Positions 33,750 to 48,700 of a stretch of DNA of 64,000 nucleotides are shown in pieces. The stretch covers positions 62,001 to 126,000 of the forward strand of contig JAHLJZ010000016.1 of assembly GCA_025602915.1 (NCBI GenBank). Direction: 5' to 3'. Under the pieces are notes generated by a model, which was given only the letters and a program-made list of their open reading frames with translations, was not told the DNA's origin and ran no database searches. The stretch's first letter is position 1; every line of letters begins with the position of its first letter. The DNA comes from Paraphysoderma sedebokerense. Its lineage: Eukaryota; Blastocladiomycota; Physodermatomycetes; Physodermatales; Physodermataceae. The translations under genes were made by a program, and so were the position numbers.

Positions 33750-36700
33750 ATGTCTGACACTGCATTTGCCGTCAATTTGGCGCCGTCCTTATTTAAACTA
33801 GTGGAATTTCTAGAAACTCATCGTCCTCTACCATTAACTTCAAGCGAAATTGATTTACTCCGATCATGTTCATCTCAAACATCCGTATCCCCTTCAATTA
33901 TGTACGACTTGTTAAATAGTCTTGCCAGATTAACTTTACATCCAGATTTCACTCGTCAAATGCTTCGTTGGTTTCGACCGTTGATAATCGACTTTGCCAA
34001 CCGATGGGTTTACGAATCTGCAAAAATTCAATCATCATCACTTCTCCTATGGACAAAATCGTACAATAAAAATGTTTCAGGTAAAGACTCCAAATCATCG
34101 CCTTCAACACCGTCAAAGAGAAAGCTTTCAGATAGCGATCAGTCAATGAATGCTATGGATGTCGATCCTGACCAGAATGAAGAGTATTGCTCAGACTACT
34201 CAACTTCGAATATGACTTTTCATGAGTTGGTTTGCCACGCTTTTGGAAAATTATTGCCTCTAGCTCCTCAGATTCAGCAAACCGCTGTCGCATACTTCCG
34301 CAATCACCCTCCTCCGTTCAACCGTCTGTCATCGCCCGAGTTTAAGAACGCAATTAACACAGACAGCCCTGATGTGTCGACACTCCTTCCGACTGTTCGA
34401 TGCATTGTACAAACCACATACCGCCTTGTAACTTATTCGCCATCCTTATTTATCTCGTTATGGAATTGGTCGTCATTTTATGACTTGCTTCAATTTAAAG
34501 CGGATATGACAACACGATCGTATGCCGCCGAGACAATAGCCACCATCAATCACATGAGTGATCATCAGCGTCAAACGTTTTTAGAGAAGTGCTTAAAAAC
34601 CGCAGATAACAGTATCATGGATTATGAAACCCACCGATTGCTTAGGTATTGTCTGTTCTTTTTCGTCTCTTGTTGTCGATCAGCTCTGCATCCCGCCAGT
34701 TACTGATTTCTCATAACGATTTTAGGGTGCTCGAGCAGGAGTCACTGGCAATTGAACGTCGGGAAATGTTTGTTGCTCCCGGTGCAGTATTGCTGCCGAA
34801 GTAAGTTTATATTTGTTTCTAGATGAATACTCTAATGTATGGCATTGACGATTGGGTTTGGTTTCTCTAGTACGGCTTCAGAGATTTCCGAACAAACCGT
34901 AACTTCCACGCGACAGACTCATTTGTTGGAGCGGTCCGTAGCCTGCTATTGTCCTCATTTTTCCCGATCTATGTGATTGACTAACTCGCCGTTTCTCCAG
35001 ATCTCTGATGGTAACAGAAGAACACTTATCACCCCAAACAGTCGATGTATGCGGGGTACTGCTGCCTCGTTATTCATGCATAAATTCTTCCGATGCAACG
35101 ACACCCCTTGTTATGACTCGCACCACTCAGAATAATTTGCGAGCGATCTCACTAGCCGTTTCCATGGCCTCGCCGATTTTACTAGAAGGAGTAACTGGAG
35201 CTGGCAAAACTAGTTTAGTAGAGGAGTTGGCCAGAAGAGTCGGGAAATATCGCGATATAGTTAAAATTCATCTAGGGGATCAGACCGACGGAAAAGTTTT
35301 GTTGGGGACTTATGTCTCAACTTCAGCGCCGGGTTCGTTTCAATGGCAACCGGGGGTATTGTCATCCGCTGTGATGCAAGGAAAGTGGGTTATCATTGAA
35401 GATATCAACATGGCACCAGCCGACGTGGTGTCTATACTAATCCCCCTTCTCGAAACTCGTGAACTGTTCATCGCATCGCGTGGACAAAAAATAAAAGCTG
35501 CCGACGGTTTCCAACTCTTCGCGACGAAGACTATTGATCCTTTCACCGGAGCCAGCTCAGTTACCAATGCAGGTGGGATCGGGGATAGTTTGTGGACGAA
35601 AGTACGCGTACAGCCGCTGCCGGAGACCGAAATGAGGGAAATAATAGAAGTGCAATATCCCCATCTGCGAGAAATCGTACCTACTATCATCGATTCTTTC
35701 AATGTGGTGAATGAGCTATTTCATAACCCGTCATTTCGGTCGTCATTTTCTACCGGTGGGCGCTTTGTGTCGACAAGGGATCTAATGAAATGGTGCCACC
35801 GAATAGCTACTATCGCCGTTCCTCGATCGAAGTCGGGATTTTACTCCTCCGTGACAGGTATAGAAGAGGCAGTTAGGGACGATATTCTTAAAGAAGCGCT
35901 AGATTGTTTCGTAAATATGATACCTAATCCGGATGTCCGAAATCAGATGATTTCCAAGTTGGCGGCAACATTAGATATACCGGAAGCCAAAGTCAATTAT
36001 TATCTTTCTACATATATACCCAATGTCGAAATTGCAGACAAGTGCGTCAAAGTCGGTCGAGTTGTTATTCCCAAAGCCCAGATGCGCCGATCACTTAATA
36101 ATGTGTCGTCCCGTCCTTTCGCTGGTACTACTCATTCCCGAAGATTATTGGAACAAATCGCTGTCAGTATTCAACTACAGGAACCGATATTATTGGTGGG
36201 AGAGACGGGAACAGGAAAAACCACCGTAATTCAACATCTCGCCGACCTTCTACACCAAAAACTCGTCGTCGTAAATCTGTCTCAGCAAACAGATTCGTCC
36301 GATTTGCTTGGTGGGTTCAAACCTGTGGATGCGAAGTCCTTGGTCATTCCTCTGAAAGAGACGTTTGATGAATTATTCGAAAAAACATTCTCGGTTAAAA
36401 AGAATCAGAAATTCTTGGATTTGGTTAGGAAAAGTTTCAACCGAAAGAAATGGAATGCATTGGTAGTCTTATTGAAGCAGGCAATTCAGATGGCAGAAGA
36501 TCGCTTTTTGAAAGAAATGGATGCATTGCATGATTCCAAATCAAAGAAAAGAGCAGACCCAAATCTTCGAGCCCTGTGGAAGGATTTTTCCGCGTCCGTT
36601 CAAGGATTTGAAGTCCAGTATGAACAAGTAAAAAATCAGTTTTTATTTTCATTCATTGAAGGATCATTAGTGAAAGCGGTGAGAAATGGACACTGGATTC

Positions 36701-39700
36701 TACTAGACGAAATCAATCTTGCATCTGCCGAGACGTTGGAATCTTTATCCGGATTATTGCAGGATTCAACTGGATCATTACTTTTAACAGAGAAGGGAGA
36801 TCATACCACAATTCCTCGTCACCAGAATTTTCGCATTTTTGGATGTATGAATCCAGCTACAGATGTGGGCAAGAAAGATTTACCGATCGGTTTGCGAAAC
36901 AGGTTCACTGAAATTTACGTTGATCCTCCGGACAGAAATATCGACGATTTGAAGATTATTGTTGAGTCATATCTTGCAAGTGTAATGCATATTGATTCGA
37001 ATGTAGTGGAGGATGTCGTTGATTTCTACACTGCTGCTAAAAAGGCATCCAAGACGTCGTTGTTTGATAGTTCCAATCTGCGGCCACACTTCAGTATGCG
37101 TTCGCTCGCCAGATCTCTTTCATACGCCACCTCTATCACACCAACATATGGTCTTCGCCGCTCTCTTTACGAAGGCATTTGTATGACTTTCTTGACGCAG
37201 CTTTCAAGAGAGTCACAGTCTATTATGTACAATCTCGTGCTTAACCATCTCTTAAAAGGTATCAAGAATGTCAATCAACTCTTACAGCAGCACCCAAGAG
37301 CTCCCGATCCCGACAAGTACACAGAATTTGAGGGTTTCTGGCTTGAGAAGGGCCCCCAACCTGTCGTCAATGATGATCAGTATATTATCACAAAATCTGT
37401 ACAAGATAACCTCAGGAATCTCGCCCGAGTCATCATGGATCGAAAATACCCCGTACTCATTCAAGGTCCGACATCAGCCGGAAAAACCTCTATGATTGAA
37501 TATCTTGCTAAGCGAACGGGTCATAAATTCGTCCGTATCAATAATCATGAACACACAGACCTTCAAGAGTACGTTGGAACCTATATTTCTGATTCAAACG
37601 GTCATCTGCGATTTCAGGAAGGTGTCCTCGTTGAGGCATTGCGCAACGGCTATTGGATTGTATTGGATGAGTTGAATCTGGCGCCATCCGATGTATTGGA
37701 AGCCTTGAACCGGTTATTAGATGATAATCGAGAGTTGTTTATTCCTGAAACTCAGGAAACCGTAAAACCGCATCCTCACTTCATGCTATTTGCCACGCAA
37801 AATCCACCCGGTCTTTATGGCGGCCGTAAAGCTTTATCTAGGGCCTTTCGGAATCGTTTCTTAGAATTGCATTTCGACGAAATTCCTGAAATGGAATTGG
37901 AAACAATTATTGCCCGTCGATGCCGCATCGCGCCATCGTACTGTAAAAAAATGATTAGTGTTTATAGAGCACTTCAACATCGTCGTGAAAGGTCGAGAAT
38001 TTTCGAAGGGAAACATGGTTATATTACATTGCGAGATCTCTTCCGATGGGCAAACCGTGGAGCTTGCAGTTATTACGAATTGGCGGCCGATGGATACATG
38101 ATTCTAGCTGAAAGAATACGCCATGAAGACGAAAAATTGGTCATCAAAGAAGTTTTAGAGACTGAAATGAAAGTGAAAATTGACATCGACTATCTATATG
38201 ATTGTGAATCGACCGAAGAGTATCGAATATTTCAATCATTGGTCCATAATCTCACCCCTGCAGATCCCAATTACGCTCTCTTCAGGTCCGTCGTTTGGAC
38301 TAAAGCGATGAAACGTTTATTTACGCTTGTCGCACGATGTATTCGCCATTGTGAGCCTGTGTTGCTGGTCGGTGAGACTGGTTGCGGAAAAACAACAGTT
38401 TGTCAGATGTTGGCCGCTGTATTGGGTAAGCAACTGAATGTCGTCAATTGTCATCAACATACAGAAACATCCGACTTCTTGGGTAGTCAACGCCCTTTGC
38501 GAAACAAAGAAGATATCGCCGCCGATTTGAGACGTCGATTGCTGCAATTCATTCCGAAGTTCACTTCTCGCGTCGCAGAGCAGCTTAACACGTCGTCTTT
38601 GGAGGAATTGGTGTCATTTTTTGAAGATTTCATGCAATCATTTGAACCTCAGTCGTTTGACGAAGTTGTTGGAGCGGAAATCGTACATCAAAGTCAGGAA
38701 ATTTCATCTCTAATGGTTCGATTTAAATCCCTGTTCGAATGGCATAACGGACCCCTCGTCCAGTCTATGAAAAGTGGAAACTTCTTTTTGTTGGACGAAA
38801 TATCTTTGGCAGATGATTCAGTTTTAGAACGACTGAATTCCGTTCTTGAACCGCAGCGTCTACTAGTGCTAGCTGAAAGAGGTGGCGGATCCGTTGATCA
38901 AATTTTCGCAGAAGCAGATTTTCAGTTTTTAGCGACCATGAATCCGGGTGGAGATTATGGAAAGAAAGAGTTGTCACCAGCACTGCGCAATCGATTTACC
39001 GAAATTTGGGTTCCACAAGTGTCAGGCCGAGATGATTTGTCAAAGATATTAAATGAGAGATTGTCATCTTTCGGACTAGCAGAATTCACGAAGAGAATTT
39101 TGGACTATGTTGAATGGCTGACGGCCACTTCTCATGTCGGTTTTAAGTCAATTGTAGTTTCCCTACGAGACATTTTATCTTGGATAGGATTCATGACTGC
39201 AACGACTCCGTCAATTGGACCCACATCGGCATACGTGCATGGTGGATGCATGGTGTTTTTAGATGGTCTAGGGGCAAATAGTTCTGGTGGCTTCTTCGCT
39301 ACCCCGACAGGCCATCAGTTCAAGTCCGAATGTTATCAGAGACTAGTCGATGGGCTTCTTCCCGAGAACGAACAAAAATTTATTGATCCGTCCTACATCA
39401 GGTCTCATCCAGATATGGTTCAATTCAATCAAAAGTCAGATTCGTTCGGCATCTATCCGTTTTCGATTCCTCTTGGGCCACAGCAACCGGCCTCCATCAA
39501 ATTTTCACTGAAGTCGCCAACAACTGCCATGAATTTATTGCGAGTGCTACGAGCTATGCAACTTCCGAAATCGATCCTATTGGAAGGGTCGCCTGGCGTT
39601 GGGAAGACAAGTTTAATTTCTGCCCTTGCATCTGTAACGGGCCATAACTTGGTTCGCATCAATCTCAGCGAACAGACAGATTTGATGGACTTATTTGGTT

Positions 39701-42700
39701 CCGATCTACCTGTCGAGGGTGGAGAAGGGGGTGAATTTTCTTGGAGGGACGGTCCCTTCTTAAGAGCGATGAAGAATGGGGATTGGGTTCTGCTGGATGA
39801 ACTGAACTTGGCATCTCAATCCGTGCTGGAAGGGCTCAATGCCTGCTTGGATCATCGGGGGTCCGTATATCTGCCAGAATTGGATAGATCATTCGTTTGT
39901 TCACCGCGCTTCAGAATTTTCGCCGCCCAAAATCCGTTACATCAAGGAGGGGGTCGTAAAGGCTTGCCAAAATCATTCGTAAATCGGTTTACTCAGGTGT
40001 ACGTCGAACCTTTGTCCATGGATGATTTGCTTTTTATTGGTCAGGCTATGTATCCGGAATTTGACCGAGACATGCTTAAGAAAATGCTCGTATTCAACAG
40101 TCGCCTGCACGACGAAACCATGGTTCTCCATAATTTCGGTCGGAAGGGTTATCCATGGGAGTTCAATCTTCGTGATGTGATGCGCTGGCTAGATTTACTC
40201 ACACATGATAGAAAAAAAGGACGATACGCCGATCCATCTTCGTATGTTGATATGATGTATATCCAACGATTCCGTGACGAAGAAGATCGGCGCAACGTAG
40301 TCATGTTGTTTCAAGAAGTATTCGGGCATGATTTGCCTCTCCGACGTCCTCAGTATCATATTACTCCTACATATCTGCATGTCGGGAATGCACTAATTCT
40401 TCGCGATACCAAGGCTCCTAATTTACCACCCGGGAAAAACCTAGAGTTACTTCATAGTAACCTTCGTCCTTTGCAGGCTCTAATGAAGTGCGTCGAAATG
40501 AATTGGTTGGCCATCGTCACCGGTCCCGCTGCGAGCGGAAAATCGAGCATTGTAAAACTTTTGGCTCACTTGGTTGGAGTTCCGTTGGTTGAATATTCAA
40601 TGAACAGTAGTATTGACACCATGGAGTTGCTCGGCGGATTTGAGCAGGTTGACGTAAATCGTTATTGGGAAGAATTGGTTGGATCCATGCGCAAATATGT
40701 TCTTCAATTGACCAGGAGGTTACTAGCTCTAGATGGTGACAATTTTGCCGAAAGTCACGACATCATTCAACAACTTCAAGATGCGTGGTTTACAGTAGAG
40801 AACAGCATTAATTTCCAAGTAAGCTCAAAGCCAAATGGTATCTGCATTTCGACCGCTCTTGACTTGATTGCTGATGTCGTTACCCAAATCGAATCAGCCT
40901 TGATTATTTTGGGGCAAGCTGTCGATATATCCAGTGATCAAGAAGAACTTACTATAATTCGACATCGAGTGATTGAAGTTCGAATTATACACCGACAAAA
41001 ATTAGTTGGAAAATTTGAATGGGTTGATGGAGTACTCCTCAAAGCCATCGAGCATGGCCACTGGATTCTTCTCGACAACGTAAATTTTTGCAGCCCCTCA
41101 GTCATTGATCGACTCAATCCTCTATTTGAACCCAATGGCGTTCTCATGGTGAATGAAAGAGGAATCGTGGACGGTGAATTTCGAGTAATCAAACCGCACC
41201 CGGATTTCCGTTTGTTTATGACATTGGATCCTCAATTTGGAGAGATTTCCCGTGCTATGCGGAATCGTGGAGTAGAAATTTCGCTAATTGGTTCAGAATG
41301 GCTGGAAGATTCCTTTGACGTAGCGATGATAGTCAACGACATCGGTATTCCGGGTCGTCCCTTATCTGAAGGCTTATTGTCCTTTCACCGTAAGTTAGCT
41401 GAAGGCAGCTCACTACTGGAAAAAGATATCCAAGTCCGCCGCTTTGTGTTGTTTTGTCGGTTTTTAGTTGAGTCGACACAGAGGGGATTCGACTTGGCCA
41501 CTGCGATCGCCCTTTCAGTGAAAGATGCATATGGAGTTACCGATTTAAGCCACCTAGAATTTGACAAAATTGCTACCGGCATCGGTTCTTTCAAAGAATC
41601 GCTGTTCCATAGTCCTTCAATTTTCCCTTACACCATCTCTGCTCGTTTCCTTTCTGAAGATTCTACCCTAGCCAGTGTTACACGTCAGATTTCGTACTTT
41701 GAAAATATACTCCTATCATCAAAGCATCATTTGGAAACATTCTCATTGGAATTCATACTGGATAATGCGTCGCAGTTTGACCTTCGGACTCGGATGTCAT
41801 GGCTTCAACATTTGCGGAGGAAATCATCTATCCCATCGGTTATCGTCACTATCGAGCGGTATATGTCTTTGTTGGATAAAATCATCAATCACCCGTTAGC
41901 AATTGAAGTTGAATCAATCAAAAAGGATGCTCTCGTAATGGTAGATTTGGAATTTGTGTCAGATTATGAGGTTTGTATTTTCCGCGCATCGTAATTTCCC
42001 GTTTCGCTATGTGTCTGACTTTGGATTCAAAATAGCCGAAAGATATGTCGTTCAGTTCGCTGTTATGTGATAAATTGCTAGACCAAGATGGGAATATGTG
42101 TAGCGCATCAGACTGTCTATGGGAAAAGTATACAATCAGCTGTCGGGCTTTCAACTTCATCAAATCGGTCGAATTAGCCGAACTTGTTGAATCATCCGTT
42201 TATGTCTCGTACAAGTCCATTAAAGTGTCTGAAATGTCTGCTATACTCTTGTCTGCTTGCGCCAACTTGGAACCAAAGCGTCTGCCGAAGCATGAGTTAG
42301 CTCATCCGATATTACTGCATATATATCCATTCTTTGTCGAATCTTTGAAATGTCTGCGTATTTGGATTGAGGAACGAGCTTGTTCGGGTGATAAAATCAT
42401 GCATGTGAGTATTTGACATTACTAATTGTGCTACGTTGCTCGTAACAGTTGTGTTTATGCCTGTATTGACCGCCAAAACTTTTAGCGTATGGACATTATG
42501 GATGCAGTTTTACAGAGGCGAAATCAGCTATGGGACGCTGTTCAAGCGAGACTTGATGATATTAGTGAAGTTTCTACGATCATCAAATGGCTTCGAAAAG
42601 AGATGTCGTCCGTCTATGAATGCGACAGAATTTATTTATCCGAAGCTTTCAAGCGGTTAGAGGTTCTCGGTAGATCTGTCGAGTATGCGATCGGGGGTTC

Positions 42701-45700
42701 TAATCGAATATGGAAACATTTGCATCCACAATCTCCGAAATCTTACGAGATATTTTTGCTGGAGAGGAAGATTTGGGATGCCGTTGATAATATGCCAGCT
42801 CCGCCCCGTGATTTTAAATGTACGCTTTATTGTAATTGCCTTTACTTGCTTCAGTTTAGATCAACTAATTATTCCGTCTTAGGTCTTGCGATAGCAGAAA
42901 AGCTTGACGTCGATACTTCAGCGTGGTTCGATATTACTTCGAAAGTTGTTGAAGCGATTGCAACACTGTATGTCGTAGACAAGTCCGACGAATCATGCCA
43001 GATGCAGTTTCTGGATTCTTTAGAGCATCTCCCGCAGGTAAATCTATTTTGTCTCATTCTGTTCATGGCAGGCTTTTGATTGAGTTTCCCTTATTTTCCG
43101 AAATAGCTAATCCGAGATGCAACGAGGATTGATCCGGTTAAGCGTGATGAGTTGGATGTCGACAACATTACTGCTATGCTTCAAGCATATAAAACGTACC
43201 GACAATTTGGAAAGTCGATTATGTGTGATTATCGTAGTGTTGTTTTGGAAACTCGAGCGATTTCTCTATTCGCGGGATTGTTATATGGCAATCATACTGA
43301 CTTAGATGAGGTAAAATGTGGATTATTTCTCCTTGCATTGACCAATTTTCTGACTGTAATATAGGTCTGGAAGTCTGTGCGCTCTGCAGTTAATACATTC
43401 TACAGGGAATCCATTAGCAGAACGTCTAGACCTCCGCAGGATTTTGTAATGTACCGGCTTTTGCTGTGGATTAGCGAAGGTAAATCCTACAGCGATGTTA
43501 GAAATGGTCTGTAATTCTTATACCTGGCCCGTAAAACGTATATCCGTCTGACATTCTCAATTGTTTAGAATTGGTGCCGCTGCTACATTCTTGTATACTA
43601 TCCTGGTACCACCGACTATGGGAAAGCTCCTACAACTCACTTTCCATCAAATCGGAATCTCCATACACCAAAATGGCGGGAGAAGATTTGAAGGTATCAG
43701 CGATTCTTGTCTGATAAGTCAGATACGTAATCCTAACCCACTTATAAATTAGGTCTCGACTTCGGAAGGGCCGTTAAAATTGCGCTATGCCATACAAGCA
43801 GTGATTGGCAATTTTTGCATGTGAGTTGAAAAGTTGTTTCTCTTCTTCATTTACGTTGACTCACTAGGTCAATTATTAGGTCTTCCCTCGACAAAACTTC
43901 CTTGCTGGCTGCTCCTTTCAGAGCAAGTGAATTGAAAGATTTCGCTTTTCATATATCGTCCGAACCTGTTGCGGAATTTGTATTTGCCAATATTGAATTG
44001 CAACTTTTAATGTGCTCTTTCTTCCAAGTATGTGTGAACAATCCCCAGTGCTCGGTTTTGAGCAGTAATAACCCCAATAATTTTCAATTCCCTAGTTCGT
44101 TCATTGCTACCACGAAAAGTTAGACGATCCAACGTTGCGAAATATTCGTGAATGCGTCACTTCAGTCTACTCAACCTCCAATTTGCCTCTGTATCATGAC
44201 AGTGTTGATCGGTTATCTACTTTACTTTCTCGCCATTTGTATCAGCATCTCCTGAAATGCTCTGGATTAATCGACCAGTTTATCGTGTCACTTCATCAAA
44301 TTCGCAGCGAGCAATCCATAGTCGCCATGGCACACTGTTGGGTTCAGTTGGGGACAATGTTTGTGGCAGAGTACGTAGCGGATATACCATTCGACCCAGC
44401 TGCCAAGTCAATTCTTAAAAGGAAGTACGTTACGGAAAGAGTCAGATCGCTTCACAATCGCCTCGAGATATATACCGAAAATGAGAAGTTATTGACCGGC
44501 GAAACGGAGAACTTGATAATTGACAGAACAGTCTTGAAGTTGGGAAAACTCCAAACAGAGATGGATGAATTGGCTAACCTCGTCACGTTGCGGCCAGAAC
44601 AATCCCAGATATTGGATATATTCAATGAAGTTCATTCAATCTCAAAAACGATATTGTCGCCAGAAAATGTGCATTCCCTTCTCCTTACTGATTCACGGAA
44701 AGAGCCGATTCTACAAAATACTCTCACGATGTTCATTGATCGACTGACAAAACGATATCCTATGTATCGTGACTTTTTGGAGCCGATATATTTAGCTGTT
44801 AATCATGTCAAACATGGGCTGCATTCGTTGGTAGCGCCCGTTTCCGAGTTCGAAAGAGACGACGACAATATGAATTTACGGTCGGTGGCGTTAGCGTTAA
44901 TTCGAAACAAAATTCCGGATACACATTCAACAGTCTTCCACGAATGTCTGCTTTCTTTAAAACGTAAAGTGTCCCAAGAAAGCAATCTTTACGTCTCGAC
45001 TCTTCTTGCCTACCTTCAGGTTCACGTATCGGATTGTCGAAATCTAGGATATTTATCTGCCGATTCACTCAAGTCATTGGAACTAATTATGGACAAATTA
45101 TTGGAAGTTTGGGAAATCTCGATTCAGAATCAGAAATTGAAAGATGAGGAAGAAGCCGAGTTCTACAAGTTTAAAACTAAGAATCATAGCTTTTCAACTG
45201 ATGATCAAATAGATCTGGAGAACTTCAAACAGATGTTTCCTGATTACAAGGAGGCATTTGAAGACATTTTTGACGACGACGACGCAGCCACTGTGCCGGC
45301 AATTGCAGATACGCATGTACCCTCAAATCAAGAAAGCAAGGCAGACTCCCGCTTGAAACTCTTTACCGATGAGCAAATTCTACAGCTTTATCTTTTACAC
45401 TCCAATGTCATTGATCAGGTTTCGGAAGCTTCCATTCGCAAGATGGAACCAATAACCGATCTTTCTGAAAACGTATATGATATTGCACAAAAAATCTTAT
45501 CACTCAGCTCGAATGATCTGCCGTCAAATTTCGACCAAGACCTGAAGGCCGCGCAGCTCCTAATGGCTTCAAAGTATATCCAAAAATTAGAAGGCCGGTC
45601 TGCTCCTCAATCGCCCTACGATTTTTACAAAGACTCGAATGTGAAGGAAGCTCGAAAGGCAGAGCCGATTTTAGTGAACTTTGATAAAAGAATTAAAGAG

Positions 45701-48700
45701 CTTCTTGAGCGATGGCCAGAGCACGGCGTGCTACTAAGATTGCGAAGTATTGCGAAGAGGATTGCATCGTTTCCTGTGTTCTCTCCCTTGATGAAGTTTT
45801 TAACTGGCATGGAGCTTTTAATTGAGAAAGCAGAAGAGTGGGAACGATATGCTAGTCGAGAAGTGTCCCTGCGGAAAGAAATGACTGATATTAGTAATGC
45901 TATCATTGAGTGGAGAAAGCTTGAGCTGAAGTGTTGGCCGTCATTATTAGACTCTCAAGATCGGTACATCGCCCAGAATTGTTCGATTTGGTGGTTCCAT
46001 CTTTATAAAACTATAACTGGAGATGTAGCAGAAAGCGATGAGAATAGTGCCGCAGAAAGTGATCGATTGCAGCTTCTCCTCTCCGTACTCGATCAGTTTA
46101 TTCAGTCCTCCTCTCTGGGTGAGTTTTCAGAAAGGCTCAAAATGATTAAATCATTCGCTCGACATTGTGAGCTACAAATCAGGTTCTCCAAACAGGGAAC
46201 ATCGTTTAAAGAGAGAGTATTAAGTTTGTTGCATAATCTCATCCGTTACTATAGTCAATTCGCCGCCAATGTGTTTGATTCAATTTCGAGTCAACGATCG
46301 CCCATTGAAAAGGAACTTCGCGACTACGTTAAGATTGCCGCATGGAAAGACATTAACGTCTACGCACTCAAACAAAGTGCTGTTAAGACCCATCGCCAGC
46401 TTAACAAGTGCATCAAAAAATACAAGGCTGTTCTTTCTCAGCCGATCACTGGTTACCTTAAAACTTCCATAGGGCGCTCTCCCAGCGGCGACAGCTTAAA
46501 TTTGACAACGCTTCTGGAAACGATTAATATCTCATTAGCAACGGCGATTGAACCTCTGTCGATTCCGCATGCTGATCACACAATAAAAGCGACAGGGACT
46601 TTAAAGCTCAAACGGTTGCCATTATTACAGTCGATCACATCCAAAATATCTTCATACATGCCGACTATTATCTATCATCCAATCGACTCATCTCTCGTCA
46701 ATGTCGAAGATCTAACTTCCCATATCATCGAACAAATGAAACGGTTTGAAGAGGAAAGTGCGAACTTACCAGAAAAAAAGTCGAGGTCAATTTTAAAGCA
46801 GATACGAAAAAAGTCATTTGTTGATTTACTAAAATCACTCCGTAAGATGGGTCTATCCCATCGTACAGGTCGACTTATGAACGATAAACGGGGACCGTCT
46901 TCTGTATTTCATCTGCCATATGAAGCAATCCATTTTACGGGGGAGGAGATAGCCAACGTTTCAAGCTGCTCTATATTAGAAAGCATGCAGCATCTTTGGG
47001 ACAAATCAAACCAATATTATTATAGTATCTTTGCCAATATGAACGCTTTACGGGAGTCATCATTCACCCATTCAGGAGATCTGACTTCAGGCGAAGTCGA
47101 ACGGGCGACAGGATATGTAGAACACTTGCTTCACTTTATTTTTGAACAGCGAATATTTATATTGAATACGGCTCGCTATATCAACCTGTTCCACGACATG
47201 TCGTTTCAACTTTCGCAACTGTATTTCACCCTCGACCATACAAACCCACCCGCCCTGACATCTTTGGCGCTCCGGTCAAAAATATTTAATCAAAAAGCCA
47301 TTGTCGATCGTTCCATCCACACAATTGACTTTGCTGTGAAGGCTTTTTCAATTGTTGCGGAGCACCGGGGTTCATCTTCAACAGACGAGAGAGTGCAATC
47401 GCTTATGACCATTTCGATAACAAAACTGCGAGACATTTCCGATAACTTAGCCGGGATTTTAAACTGCCGTGTACTGAAGTCATGTCGTTCCAAATTTTCC
47501 CCGATTCTCACTGCCGAGTTAAACGAAACGGTAAAATCAAACTCTGCAGTAATCGGCGGAGTTTGTCAAGAGTTTAGTAGCCTGGCTAAAATGTATCCGA
47601 CTCTATCCTACTTGTTCCAACCGACGATAGATGAGTTAAATCGCGGTCATGACAATATTCAATCTGAAACACAATTTTCTGATGTTGACATCATGATGGT
47701 TGAGAATGCTGCCGAATCCTTTATTGAGGTTATCATGGTATCAATACAAGAGTTGCAGAAGCAGGTGGCAGAGTTAAATCAGAATTCACAGGAAACAGAG
47801 CGCGAGAACTTGTTGGATGAATTCGGAATCGAGGAACACCATCTTCAAAACACATATCGACGCCTCAAAGTGTCAGTCGATCGATGTCGCCTGGAAAAAG
47901 TTGCTGAAAGTTATCGACATTTAGACCAGTGTATATCACGAATTGGCTGGTCTTCAGGTTCGACACTATCGGTCGAGCAGCTCCAATATGTCATCCACGT
48001 GATGCAAAGCATTTTCCCGGTAGTTCGTGAATTCCTCACAACCGTTCACTATCTGATAGGGAAAACATTCATTCATCACAAGTCCTTATGCAAGCTCACT
48101 TACGTTTTATTGAAATCTTTCACAAGCATTTTCCAAAAGGGTTATTGTGTGCCAGATGCTGATGATGAGACGGAGGCGAAGGGTGAGTTTACAGAAGATG
48201 CGGAGGGAACAGGGATTGGTGAAGGCAGCGGCAATAAAGATGTCAGTAATGAAATTGAGGAAGAAGATCAAGTCATAGGTACTGAGAATGAAGAGAAGGA
48301 CGAAGGAGGCAAAGGTGGTGAGAAGGAAGATGATGCAGGGGTGGAAATGGAAAACGATTTTGATGGGACCCTGGAAAATTTGAATTTGGACGACAAAGAG
48401 GATGGTGAGGAATCTGAAGAGGAACGATTTAACGAAGACGAGTTAGATGACGAAATGGGTGATGTGGATGGGGAGGAAGTTCAGAATCAAGTGGATGAAA
48501 GTATGTGGGACGAAGAAGATTCCGAGAAGCAAGATCTGAATGAAGCCGATTTGAATGAAGATATGAAGCAGGAAACAGAAGGGGATTTAGGAGTGGGTCA
48601 CGAACAGGAAATGGAGGAGAAGAATCAGTTTGGTCATGGACAGGATTTAGCAGCCGATACAGAAAAGCAAGACGCAACAGACGAGCAAGCTGATAACGAC

